From the NCBI RefSeq assembly GCF_013030985.1, contig NZ_WPYP01000001.1, forward strand, positions 992,001 through 1,056,000: 64,000 bases of DNA. The letters are read 5' to 3'. A program made the position numbers and the translations under genes. Shown one piece after another: positions 39,554 to 48,067 of this stretch. A model generated the notes under the pieces. The model was not told the origin of the DNA. It searched no databases and was given only the letters and a program-made list of their open reading frames with translations. Numbering within the stretch: the first letter of the stretch is position 1; every line of letters begins with the position of its first letter. The DNA is from Ruegeria arenilitoris (lineage in GTDB: Bacteria; Pseudomonadota; Alphaproteobacteria; Rhodobacterales; Rhodobacteraceae).

Positions 39554-40282
39554 TCACCCGGCAGCAAGCCAGGATTTCGCGTTCTCGACCTCTTCCGATG
39601 GGAAGAACTGGGTACGTGTTCCCAGAATATGACTGGCCGCTTTTTGCGCGATATGCTGCCAGGTTTTGTCCCCCACGATGGCCGCGCGATTCAGCAACCC
39701 TGCATGTTTGCGCACCAGTTGGAAATGCGACGCCAGCGCCGTAAGCCCCTGCCAGCCATCAAACTCGCGCAGATCAACCAATAGTCGGAACCCGCTTTTG
39801 CCCGCCAACAGGTTATCCAGGTCCACTTCTGCCCGCGCGTATTCCTCGGGGTCCAGCTTTCCCAGCAGGCTGACCTGAACACAAGGGCTGCCCAGATCGA
39901 TCACATGGATGGCCCCCAAGGATTCCCGTATCCAACGACGAGCAGCCTCCAGTTCGGACAATTCGAATACCTGAACAGGGCACGGCAGGATCGGTGAGGC
40001 CAGACGGATACCAGTCTGCACCCAGCCCTGATCCGCCGCCACGGCAATGCGGTCGAACCCGCGCCAATGGCTGAGGCCCAGCTTGGTGTCGGCCCAGGCC
40101 GCGCCCAGATCGTAGCCCTTGAACTCGGGCTGCACCACGGCCAGCAGACGCACCGTGTCGTTGTCGGCCAGCGCAGCCTCAATCGCGGGGACCAGAACCT
40201 CACTATAGTCTTTGCTGGTCACCTCGCCGGACAGCTCAACTTCGAGCAGCGCTCCGTCGGAATTCCTGTGGACCGTAATCAT
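39554..40282 (-). CDS. Tandem SpoIIAA-like (STAS fold) protein
   Basis: Cytoplasmic protein of 242 residues made of two SpoIIAA-like domains. The first (about residues 5-120) has GEVTSKDYSEVLVPAIEAAL, HWRGFDRIAVAADQGWVQ and VQVFELSELEAARRWI. The second (about 125-242) has GKLDPEEYARAEVDLDNLL, NRAAIVGDKTWQHIAQKAA and TQFFPSEEVENAKSWL. Equivalent positions align along both halves, pointing to internal duplication. The family is thought to bind lipids or other small ligands; role unknown. Confidence 0.85.
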   Translation of the reverse strand: MITVHRNSDGALLEVELSGEVTSKDYSEVLVPAIEAALADNDTVRLLAVVQPEFKGYDLGAAWADTKLGLSHWRGFDRIAVAADQGWVQTGIRLASPILPCPVQVFELSELEAARRWIRESLGAIHVIDLGSPCVQVSLLGKLDPEEYARAEVDLDNLLAGKSGFRLLVDLREFDGWQGLTALASHFQLVRKHAGLLNRAAIVGDKTWQHIAQKAASHILGTRTQFFPSEEVENAKSWLAAG

Positions 40283-40318
40283 CTGACTAAACCTCCAAAC
40301 CTTAATAATGGCAGGACG

Positions 40319-41101
40319 TTAGGCGGATTCGATCCATTCGGCTACTCCCCCCGCGCATTCGGGGCGAAAATAGGCGATCATCCGTCCATCCGGCCCGGCC
40401 GAGGCGCTCTCGCCCCACGGCGCGACGCCATGCAGGCAGTGGCGGTGCAGCAGATAGGCCTCGCCCGGTTTGGCGGGCAGTTCGATGCGCGGGCAGGTGT
40501 CAAACACTTCGCGACGAGCGGCCTGATAGATATCGGTTATGTCCACCAGATGCAGGGCATCGCGAGGATGACCGTCCAACGCGCGTTCGAATGCGGCGCG
40601 CAGGATCTTGTGGCTGCCCTCCCACAATACCATCGGGGCAGCATCCGCACTGGCGTCCGTCAGGGGGATACCCAATATCCAGACATGAGGCTCATCCACC
40701 CGCCGCCTACGGTCCGGCCCCATCGGTCGCAACCCGTCCACATGCGCCGCGTCCCGTTTCGACCGATACCGCGCGGCACTGTCGCCTTCGCCCCGCCGAG
40801 GCCGCGGATAGCCGGGATAGATCACCGAAACCTGCCCTTTGTGCAGCGGATGCTCTCCGAACTGTTGGGAGATGAAGTCCACGGCCTGCCCAGACAAAGC
40901 ATCTGACTGCCCGACCCGGCCTTGCGGGTCGTTGTCCAACGCGTCCACACCGATGAACCACGTGCCTTCGCAATCCAGCCACTCGGCGTGGGCCGGGTCG
41001 GTGACCGACGCCCGAGCCGCAGGCAAGGCATGCCCCACCCAGTCCGCCAGCACCGGATCATAGGGAAACTTGATCCAGCCCTTTTCGTGAAAACCACTCA
41101 C
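40319..41101 (-). CDS. Phytanoyl-CoA dioxygenase (PhyH) family protein
   Basis: Predicted Fe(II)/2-oxoglutarate oxygenase of 260 residues. The HxD pair is in DAAHVDGL, the distal histidine in LLHRHCLHGVAPWG, and an arginine for 2-oxoglutarate follows in GRMIAYFRPE. Substrate unknown. The start appears to be GTG at 41101, overlapping the stop of the upstream TSUP gene as GTGA, so the two are likely translated together. Confidence 0.87.
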   Translation of the reverse strand: MSGFHEKGWIKFPYDPVLADWVGHALPAARASVTDPAHAEWLDCEGTWFIGVDALDNDPQGRVGQSDALSGQAVDFISQQFGEHPLHKGQVSVIYPGYPRPRRGEGDSAARYRSKRDAAHVDGLRPMGPDRRRRVDEPHVWILGIPLTDASADAAPMVLWEGSHKILRAAFERALDGHPRDALHLVDITDIYQAARREVFDTCPRIELPAKPGEAYLLHRHCLHGVAPWGESASAGPDGRMIAYFRPECAGGVAEWIESA

Positions 41102-41925
41102 AGGCCCAGCGCCTTACGCAGCATGTTCAGGGCGACCAATGTCAGGAACACCGCAAAGACGCGTTTGAGCGGCTTGGGGTCCATCGCATGGGCCAGCTTC
41201 ACGCCCCAGGGAGCGGTGATCATGGTCATGGCGACGACGATGGCAAAGGCAACCAGATTGACTGCGCCGATGGTCAGCGGCGGGCGGTGTTCCGGAGCGA
41301 TATCCAGAAACAGAAAGCCAAGAACGGAAGGAACCGCGATGATCACTCCGAACCCCGCCGCCGTGGCGACGGCGCGGTGGATTGGCGTGTTGAACAGGCT
41401 CATCAGCGGCACACCGAAACTGCCACCTCCGATCCCCATCAGGACCGACAGAAATCCAACGGATGGGGACAGCACCGCGCGGCGGATTCCCTTGGGCATT
41501 GCATCCCCCAGCCGCCATTCGGACTTGCCCAACCCAAGATAGGCCCCGATGACCATCCCCAGCATGCCAAACAGCGCCTGCAATGCTTCGGTCCGCAATG
41601 CCGAGGCGACCAGTACGCCGACAATCGCGCCCACGGCAATACCCGGCCCCCAGCTGCGCAGAATATCCCAGTCCACCGCACCCTTCTTGTTATGCGCCAG
41701 AACGGATCGCATCGAGGTCACGATGATCGTCGCCAGAGAGGTTGCCAGACACAGCTGCATCAGCTGCGGGCCGCCATAGCCAAGGGTCTGGAACGCATAG
41801 AAAAACGCGGGCACCAGCACGATGCCGCCACCAACGCCCAGCAATCCGGCCAGCACTCCGGCCAGCGCCCCGATCACAAGCAAAAGGCCCAGCATCTGGG
41901 CCAGCAACAACGTCTCGGGCATCAT
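41098..41925 (-). CDS. TSUP family permease (TauE/SafE)
   Basis: Membrane protein of 275 residues with about eight helices and the two TSUP motifs GVLAGLLGVGGGIVLVP (about residue 22) and GFLSVLMGIGGGSFGVPLM (about residue 160). This is a more canonical member than the copy at 5910-6668. The anion moved is unknown; coupling to the PhyH gene may hint at a sulfonate or organic acid route, but that is inference. Confidence 0.9.
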   Translation of the reverse strand: MMPETLLLAQMLGLLLVIGALAGVLAGLLGVGGGIVLVPAFFYAFQTLGYGGPQLMQLCLATSLATIIVTSMRSVLAHNKKGAVDWDILRSWGPGIAVGAIVGVLVASALRTEALQALFGMLGMVIGAYLGLGKSEWRLGDAMPKGIRRAVLSPSVGFLSVLMGIGGGSFGVPLMSLFNTPIHRAVATAAGFGVIIAVPSVLGFLFLDIAPEHRPPLTIGAVNLVAFAIVVAMTMITAPWGVKLAHAMDPKPLKRVFAVFLTLVALNMLRKALGL

Positions 41926-41949
41926 CCCCCCTTACCGATCTTTGTTCAT

Positions 41950-42975
41950 TCAGACCTCGGCCAGAGGCGCCACGCGCTCCAGCGCCTGCTGCATTACCTC
42001 GGGGCCTGCGCCCTCATGTACCGCACCTTCGGACAAGGCCCGCCGCCACGCCCGCGCACCAGGGCGTCCGGCGAACAGGCCCAGCATATGACGGGTGATC
42101 TGGTGCAAGCGCCCGCCATCGGCAAGGTGACGTTCGACATAGGGCACCATTTTTTGAACAACTTCAATCGGGTCGGTCACCTGCCCGGTTCCGAATATCA
42201 CCGGGTCAGCCGCGGCCAGAATATCGGTCGGCTGGTGATAGGCCGCACGCCCGATCATGACGCCGTCCAGCCCGGCCTCAAGATGCGTGCGCGCCTCATC
42301 CAGCGAAGCGATGCCACCATTGATCGAGATGTGCAGATCGGGAAACGCCGCTTTCATCCTGTGCACCAGATCATAGTCCAGAGGCGGAATATCCCGGTTC
42401 TCTTTCGGGCTGAGCCCTTGCAGCCATGCCTTGCGCGCGTGGATCGTCACCCGTTGGCAACCCGCAGCCCGGATCTGTTCCAGAAACGCGGGCAGCACCT
42501 CTTCGGGGTCCTGCTCATCCACGCCGATGCGGCATTTAACAGTGACCTCAACATCCACCACTTCGCGCATTGCAGAGACACATTCGGCCACCCGCCCCGG
42601 GTCTTTCATCAACACCGCCCCGAACGTGCCGGATTGCACCCGATCCGAAGGGCAACCACAGTTCAGGTTGATTTCATCATAGCCCGCGTCAGCCCCGAAC
42701 CGCGCTGCCTGTGCCAACTCCACCGGATCGGAACCACCCAACTGCAGCGCAACCGGGTGCTCTTGCGGGTTGTAATCCAACAGGTGCATCGCCCCGCCCC
42801 GCACCAGTGCCGGAGCCGTCACCATTTCGGTATAGAGCAAGGTTTCCCCGCTCAGCAGCCTGTGCACATAGCGGCAGTGGCGGTCGGTCCAGTCCATCAT
42901 AGGCGCAACGGAGAGCCGTGCAGAGCGCTGCACATCGGAAAACCTTGATTTTTCGTGGTTTTTCGAATCCACCAT
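41950..42975 (-). CDS. dusA: tRNA-dihydrouridine synthase DusA
   Basis: FMN enzyme reducing uridines in the D-loop of tRNA. The 341-residue form has the DusA N-terminus RLSVAPMMDWTDRHCRYVHRL, the catalytic cysteine in NLNCGCPSDRV, KCRIGVDEQD, IHARKAWLQGLSPKENR and INGGIASLDEA. The NCGCPSD and QGLSPKENR motifs mark DusA rather than DusB or DusC. The start is uncertain: ATG 42975 gives a family-like length; ATG 43056 gives 27 extra residues. Confidence 0.95.
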   Translation of the reverse strand: MVDSKNHEKSRFSDVQRSARLSVAPMMDWTDRHCRYVHRLLSGETLLYTEMVTAPALVRGGAMHLLDYNPQEHPVALQLGGSDPVELAQAARFGADAGYDEINLNCGCPSDRVQSGTFGAVLMKDPGRVAECVSAMREVVDVEVTVKCRIGVDEQDPEEVLPAFLEQIRAAGCQRVTIHARKAWLQGLSPKENRDIPPLDYDLVHRMKAAFPDLHISINGGIASLDEARTHLEAGLDGVMIGRAAYHQPTDILAAADPVIFGTGQVTDPIEVVQKMVPYVERHLADGGRLHQITRHMLGLFAGRPGARAWRRALSEGAVHEGAGPEVMQQALERVAPLAEV

Positions 42976-43159
42976 ATTCACCGCATTCCTCGCTTCGGCC
43001 AGATCTAGGCGTGTTTTTGGTTGCGTTGCATCACAATGTGGCACCGCATCCGCCATGTAGCACTTATCCCCACCCAAATTCCAGCGCCCCCCGACCAGCC
43101 ATTTCAAAAAGGGCGGAGCAAACGCCCCGCCCGACAGATCTATGGATCGAGGTTTCCGA

Positions 43160-43636
43160 TCATGCTGCCTTGTAGTGACTGAACACTTCTGTGGTGCCGT
43201 CCTTGCGGATCAGGAAAACCGAATAGGCCTCCCGCTCGCTCTCCGGTCCCATGCCGGGTGAGCCGAAGGGCATGCCCGGTACGGTCAGCCCGATCGCATC
43301 GGGGCGTTCGGCCAGAAGGCGCCGGATATCGGTTGGTGGCACATGGCCTTCGATGACGTAACCCTCGACCAGGCCGGTATGGCAGGACGTCATCTCCTCC
43401 GGGACACCCTTTGTGGCTTTGAATTGCGACAAGGTCTCCCAAGAGGCGTTCTGCACCGCCATCTCGAACCCTTCACGCTGCATGATGTCAATCCAGGCAC
43501 CGCAGCACCCGCAGTTGGGGTCCTTGAGGACCTCTACCAGAGGTCCGGCAGAAGCAAGGGCCGGTGCGGCCAGAGCGACGCCAGAGGCACCAAGGCCGGC
43601 CAAAAAGATGCGGCGGTCGAGTTTCGGGTTGGTCAT
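43160..43636 (-). CDS. DUF411 family metal-binding protein, Tat-like signal
   Basis: Exported protein of 158 residues. The N-terminus DRRIFLAGLGASGVALAAPALASA resembles a twin-arginine signal. The mature part is DUF411, with LKDPNCGCCGAWIDIM (Cys42, Cys44, Cys45), SCHTGLVEGYVIEGHVP and VPGMPFGSPGM. DUF411 genes are frequently found with copper tolerance genes, and the clustered thiols and methionines would suit Cu(I). It is last in a minus-strand set with three cytochromes. Confidence 0.9.
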   Translation of the reverse strand: MTNPKLDRRIFLAGLGASGVALAAPALASAGPLVEVLKDPNCGCCGAWIDIMQREGFEMAVQNASWETLSQFKATKGVPEEMTSCHTGLVEGYVIEGHVPPTDIRRLLAERPDAIGLTVPGMPFGSPGMGPESEREAYSVFLIRKDGTTEVFSHYKAA

Positions 43637-43732
43637 GTCATTTCCTTTCCGTTTTAGCGCCCGCGGTACGACGACGCGTTTTGTAATCGAGGCCGCAGGC
43701 AAGTGTCATGATTTGTGTCAAGCGGGCGGTCC

Positions 43733-44221
43733 TTAACCGCCCTGCATCTGTTCGCTTTCGGTGCGCACCGCCTGCATCTCGCGGATGCGCTTGGGCCAGG
43801 TGGATTTGACATAGGCCAGAATGTCCCAGATCTGCTGATCGCTCAGGCTGTCGCCAAATCCCGGCATACCGCTGGCGAAGTCGGACACGCCGCGCGCCTC
43901 AAGCACCGCCGCACCGCCCTGTTTGGTATAGTCAAACAGCAGCGCATCGCCGTGGTGCCATGTATGGCCGGTCTCATCATGAGGTGGGGCTGGGAGCGTT
44001 CCATCCTCATTCGGGGCTCGCCAGTTGGGTTGCCCCTCAAGATTGGCGCCGTGGCAGGACGCGCAGAACTCGGCATAGAGCACCGCCCCCTTTAAGGCAT
44101 CGGACTCTGTCGGCTGCAGCGGTGGTCCCGCCTGTGTGCTTGATGACGCAAGCCATGCGACCGCAGCGCCGATCGCAACTATCCCGGTCAGGACTAATGC
44201 AAGGATTGTTCGGGATTTCAT
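43733..44221 (-). CDS. Class I cytochrome c
   Basis: Membrane-anchored or secreted monohaem cytochrome of 162 residues: an N-terminal helix (about residues 5-26), haem site CASCHGANLEGQ (about residue 52) and the distal axial Met in GMPGFGDSLSDQQIWDILAYVKSTWP. ATG 44221 follows the stop of the diheme gene by 4 bp and has GGTGAAG upstream. It is likely an electron acceptor for the adjacent diheme protein. Confidence 0.92.
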   Translation of the reverse strand: MKSRTILALVLTGIVAIGAAVAWLASSSTQAGPPLQPTESDALKGAVLYAEFCASCHGANLEGQPNWRAPNEDGTLPAPPHDETGHTWHHGDALLFDYTKQGGAAVLEARGVSDFASGMPGFGDSLSDQQIWDILAYVKSTWPKRIREMQAVRTESEQMQGG

Positions 44222-44225
44222 TGCT

Positions 44226-45125
44226 TCACCCCCCTTCATGTTCGTCCATCAGATAGGTCGCGATGGCTGTCCGGTCGGCCTCGGTCAGGAAACTGGTGCC
44301 GTAAAGAACGACCTCGCCCATGGACCCGCCAAAGGTGTCCCCATCGGGGGTGATACCGGTGCGCAGGGCATAGGCCAGACTGGCTACATCCCATCCCTTG
44401 GCCGCCAAGGTCAGGTGATCGATGGCTGGCGCTTTCTCACCCTCTGGCAGCGCTTCATTGCCCCGAAAACGTTCCGTGTCGGACTTGCGCGCACCAACGA
44501 AGTTGCGCGGCGTATGGCAAGCTGCGCAATGGTTGGCCCCTTCGACCAGTTCGCGCCCCCTATTCCACACCTCTCCCTTGCCCGCCACAGGCTCTGTCAT
44601 TGGAGGTTCCAGAAAGGCCGCGCGCCAGAGTTTCAGCCCCCAGCGCTGGTTGAATGGAAAGTTCATTTGGGGCGAACGCGATGGTTTGGCGACCGGTGGC
44701 ACAGTCTGGAAGGCGGCCCAGAGATCGGCAATCTCCTGATCCGAGAAATTGGCATAGAAAGGATAGGGGAAGGCCGGGTAATAGGCATGCCCGTCAGGCG
44801 AGACCCCTTCGCGGATGGCACGGGTGAACTGCGCCTGGCTCCAACCTCCGATCCCGTGGTCAGGGTCGGTGGTGAGGTTCGGCGAATACAACGTGCCAAA
44901 CGGGGTTTCCAACGCCACTCCGCCCGCCAGTGGCGCTCCGCCTTTCGCGAAATCGGTGTGGCACGCGATACAGCCGGAGGCACGGGCCAGATAAGCGCCG
45001 CGGTCGACATCCCCCTTCAGTGTGATGGGCGCGAGAGGCTGGCCGATCGGCCAGGCCATCAGGCCGGCAAGGCTAACGGCGGCGATAACAGCGCCAGCCA
45101 GCCCCAGACGATAGAACATACGCAT
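44226..45125 (-). CDS. Diheme cytochrome c
   Basis: Periplasmic cytochrome of 299 residues with two haem sites, CIACHTDFAKGG (about residue 52) and CAACHTPRNFVGA (about residue 200), preceded by an N-terminal helix. The segments LYSPNLTTDPDHGIGGWS and FPYPFYANFSDQEIADLWAAF are typical of cytochrome subunits of alcohol/aldehyde dehydrogenases and related oxidoreductases, but no dehydrogenase partner lies next to it. Confidence 0.92.
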   Translation of the reverse strand: MRMFYRLGLAGAVIAAVSLAGLMAWPIGQPLAPITLKGDVDRGAYLARASGCIACHTDFAKGGAPLAGGVALETPFGTLYSPNLTTDPDHGIGGWSQAQFTRAIREGVSPDGHAYYPAFPYPFYANFSDQEIADLWAAFQTVPPVAKPSRSPQMNFPFNQRWGLKLWRAAFLEPPMTEPVAGKGEVWNRGRELVEGANHCAACHTPRNFVGARKSDTERFRGNEALPEGEKAPAIDHLTLAAKGWDVASLAYALRTGITPDGDTFGGSMGEVVLYGTSFLTEADRTAIATYLMDEHEGG

Positions 45126-45134
45126 CGTCCTGGC

Positions 45135-45710
45135 CTATTTCTCGACCCGAAAGCGGGTATGGCAGGCCGAGCAGACCTGTCCCATCATGGTGAAAACGCC
45201 ATCGGCCGGCATCTGGGAGTAATCCATCATGCTGCCACTCACCATTGAGCCGCCTTGTTGTCCCATCATGGTGCCGCCCTGACCGCCCATCATGCCGCCG
45301 ACAGCTGGCGTTTCGCCTGCCATCATCAACCCGTTTTCGGAAGCGTCCGCCAATCCGTCCGCCATTACCCGAAGCTGATCGGCCAGAGCCGAAAACGCAG
45401 CCCAGTCCTGCCAAATCTCTGGCTTCGCCTCGGATGGCGCATCAAGGCTGCCTTCGGGGAACAGTCTGGTCAGGGCTTCACCGGCATGGTGGCTGATATC
45501 CTCAGCGTGTTCGCGCACAACGGCGGCGTCGTACTCGACCTGCCCCCGCATCATCGGCGTCAGCACTTTCATCGCGTCTTTCATCACGCCCATGCCATCC
45601 ATGCAGTCTTTGACAACGCCGGTAGCCCCGCCATGCGCAAACACCGATTGGCTTGCCACAACCAGAACGGACGCAACGACTGCGCCCAACAATAGATTTT
45701 CAGTTTTCAT
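45135..45710 (-). CDS. Cytochrome c' with Met/Gly-rich insert
   Basis: Exported protein of 191 residues: signal peptide to about residue 25 (SVFAHGG), four-helix-bundle region typical of class II cytochromes (VKDCMDGMGVMKDAMKVL, REHAEDISHHAGEAL), and the C-terminal haem site CSACHTRFR (180-188). A 35-40 residue insert rich in Met, Gly and Gln (about 129-170) precedes the last helix and is unusual for the family. Cytochromes c' bind NO or CO at five-coordinate haem; the Met-rich loop suggests metal binding. Confidence 0.9.
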   Translation of the reverse strand: MKTENLLLGAVVASVLVVASQSVFAHGGATGVVKDCMDGMGVMKDAMKVLTPMMRGQVEYDAAVVREHAEDISHHAGEALTRLFPEGSLDAPSEAKPEIWQDWAAFSALADQLRVMADGLADASENGLMMAGETPAVGGMMGGQGGTMMGQQGGSMVSGSMMDYSQMPADGVFTMMGQVCSACHTRFRVEK

Positions 45711-45765
45711 TAGATTTCCCAGCCTGAGTTATCTCATCACGCCAAAGGACGTGTGCGGATACGGA

Positions 45766-46107
45766 TCAGATCAGGATTTTGGGTGGTGGCGGATCAAAAT
45801 TCGAGACCACCGGGATGGCCTTCGTCGCGCGCGGCAGGCCATACCGTTCGCTGCACCGAAACAACCCCGTTGTCAGTGTCGATTGCTGAATGATCGCAGG
45901 GCCGCTGCAAAACGCACCGCTGTGGCAATGACCCTGATGGACTTTTGCCGCGGCATGTTCACCGTGCGCTTGAACCTCGGCAGAAACTATGGCGGGCTCA
46001 TGTTTTCCATGTGCCTGAGCCGCACCGCCGGACAAAAGCAGAGCAGCGGCAAACATGCCAACCGTGACAAGCATCAGCCTGATCCATCTGCGACCGTCCA
46101 AGGGCAC
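45766..46107 (-). CDS. His-rich small exported protein
   Basis: Protein of 113 residues with a signal peptide (about 32 residues ending AAQA), a histidine-rich stretch (HGKHEP, AHGEHAAAKVHQGHCHSG, residues 33-63), two or three cysteines (CHSGAFCSG, FRCSERYG) and the terminal NFDPPPPKILI. No enzyme domain. Small His-rich exported proteins ending in a PPP-containing tail are found beside copper-handling genes, which matches DUF411 and the Met-rich cytochrome nearby. Function is inference. Confidence 0.75.
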   Translation of the reverse strand: MPLDGRRWIRLMLVTVGMFAAALLLSGGAAQAHGKHEPAIVSAEVQAHGEHAAAKVHQGHCHSGAFCSGPAIIQQSTLTTGLFRCSERYGLPRATKAIPVVSNFDPPPPKILI

Positions 46108-46255
46108 CGTTCAGTTTTCCCGTTTTCTCATTGCAACTCTCCAACCGAGGCGATGATGTTCTCAACGTACACGAGCGTCAAGCCTTCATCAGGCGGCATT
46201 TTGCCGTACGGACACCAAAGTCTCTTATCCGCCTGCCGTCGGCTATGATTCATCC

Positions 46256-47229
46256 ATGTCAAACGTCTCTGAACGAAGGCTGGTTGATTTTCCCAGCGTG
46301 GTCAGTGGCATCAAATGCGCAATGGCTGTCCAAAACACACTGACCGACAACCCAAGGATCGCTTTAAAGATGGGATTACACTGTGGCGATGTCAGCTTTG
46401 CCGATGAAGACGTTTTTGGCGACGGGGTCAACGTGGCCGCACGTCTTCAGGATCTGGCCGAACCCGGATCGCTCGTGATTTCCGAAACTGCGCGGCGCAG
46501 CCTTGATGCCAAGCATTCGGATCACTTCACCTGTCTTGGTTCCCAGAATCTCAAGAACATCGCAGAGCCTTTGGTCGCTTATGGTTGGGGATTGTCAGCA
46601 TCCGCCATCCAGAGGCACCTTTTCGAGTTGCCGGAGCGACCTTCAATTGCGGTTTTGGCCTTCGACAATTTGTCGGACGATGCAGATCAAACCTTTTTTG
46701 CCGAAGGTATGGCCGAAGATATCATTTCTGCACTGTCCAAGTTTCACTGGTTCTTCGTAATCTCTCGGGACTCGAGTTTTTCGTACCCAAATCGCGCCAT
46801 CGGAACGGAGCAAATCGCCCGGGATTTAGGCGTGCAATACGTTCTGGAGGGCAGCGTTCGAAGGGTCGGCAACAGGGTGCGCGTCTCAGCAAAACTGATC
46901 GACGCCGTCGCAAACTACTACGTTTGGACCGAGCGGTTTGACGGTGTAATTGAAGACATCTTCGACCTGCAGGCCGACACGAAGAAGCCATCGAGTGGGC
47001 CGAAGCGTCAATCCGCATCCAGCCAAACCGCAGCAGATCTTATCTGGATATTGCTGTCAACAATGCCATTTGCGGCAAGTTAGATAAGGCGCAGCATGCC
47101 GTTTTGGACCTAAAGCGTCTGAACCCTGACGCCTCGCTTCACCTGGCAGAACGCACGCATCCCTTTGCACGATCGAAAGATCACAAGCGCTATCAACAGG
47201 GCTTGCGCGCGGCGGGTTTGAACAGGTGA
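46256..47229 (+). pseudogene. Truncated class III adenylate cyclase/TolB-like/TPR gene
   Basis: Remnant of a cyclase-TolB-TPR regulator. The 5' part starts inside the catalytic domain (LVDFPSVVSGIKCAMAVQ, then DGVNVAARLQDLAEPG), so the first half of the cyclase, with its metal-binding residues, is missing. A FlgO/TolB-like domain follows (RPSIAVLAFDNLSDDADQTFFAEGMAEDI). After FDLQADTK the sequence jumps, in another frame (from 46984), to a C-terminal TPR tail (EAIEWAEASIRIQPNRS ... to stop 47227-47229). The middle TPR repeats are deleted. Three lesions make activity very unlikely. Confidence 0.85.
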
Positions 47230-47558
47230 AGGACCCAAAGCAACCTGTCAGTGTGTTTGAACCTTGATGCCCTATAACCCGTCTAATCGGTCATTCGCCA
47301 CGCTTGAAGACCCCGGGCGCCGTGTCGGTAGAAACCATCGTCCGTCATCGGAAACGACATTCGGCACCCCTAGACACGCGCATTCGGTTTGTGCGCAAGG
47401 CATTGGGCGACATCACGGCAAGCTCGGACTACATCAAAGCCTTTTCCCTAGCGTGGGTGCCAATTTGTGGCCCGGGTTACATCAGATGACGCACCTCTTG
47501 GGCGCATTGCAAAGGCGCCGAAATGCGGCGTCTTGCTTGGCGGCTGTGTTGCCTTTGA
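47230..47558. other. Non-coding gap between two pseudogenes
   Basis: No recognisable gene on either strand. Short open frames (for example 47304-47489 plus) have no family features. It is probably further eroded DNA in the decayed strip. Confidence 0.5.
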
Positions 47559-48064
47559 TCAGTTCCCGCCGCTTGCCCGCTGAGCCGCCAGAGTGACCAG
47601 ATCGCGAGAGCCGGTTTCCCACAATGCCGTCATTGTCAGCCCCGAAACCTTCCAGCCCTCGGTATCGCAGATCAATGTGTAGTCATACCGCCGACCAAGG
47701 ACCCAGAAGTCCTGGCCGATCCTTTGCGTCGCGGTGAGTTCGCCTGTGCGGTAGCCAAATCTCCCTCGATCGAGACAATGGTCTCGTTCGTGGCCATATG
47801 GTGCGTCACCTCGAACTACGGCAGGAAACCGGACCATTGCGCAATGACGTCATCCACAGTCAACATGGCGGGCTCACCGCCCCACAGGCTGGTGTAGTCC
47901 AGCGTGACCTCATCGGCGAAAGCGCCGCGCGCACGGTCCCAGTCATGCCGGTCCGCACCGGCTGCGATGCTGGTGATTGCAGTATCTATCTGGGCCGTAT
48001 CATCCGCAAAGGACGGTGAAGCCATACCAGCGGTGGCGACTGCCAAAATCGGCAAGAGTTTCAT
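47559..48064 (-). pseudogene. Decayed exported SnoaL/NTF2-like gene
   Basis: The 5' part encodes a signal peptide (MKLLPILAVATAGMASPSFA) and the start of a SnoaL-like domain (IDTAITSIAAGADRHDWDRARGAFADEVTLDYTS). It is broken by an in-frame TAG after QWSGFLP, although the same frame continues FEVTHHMATNETIVSIEGDLATAQ. A frameshift near 47740-47750 then moves it to the frame encoding DFWVLGRRYDYTLICDTEGWKVSGLTMTALW, the expected C-terminus. A single-copy SnoaL gene of about 165 codons is the probable ancestor. Confidence 0.85.
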
Positions 48065-48067
48065 TGC

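Noticed and set aside
47304-47489. Short plus-strand frame in the decayed strip
   Set aside because: No start signal, family feature or homologous segment; treated as non-coding.
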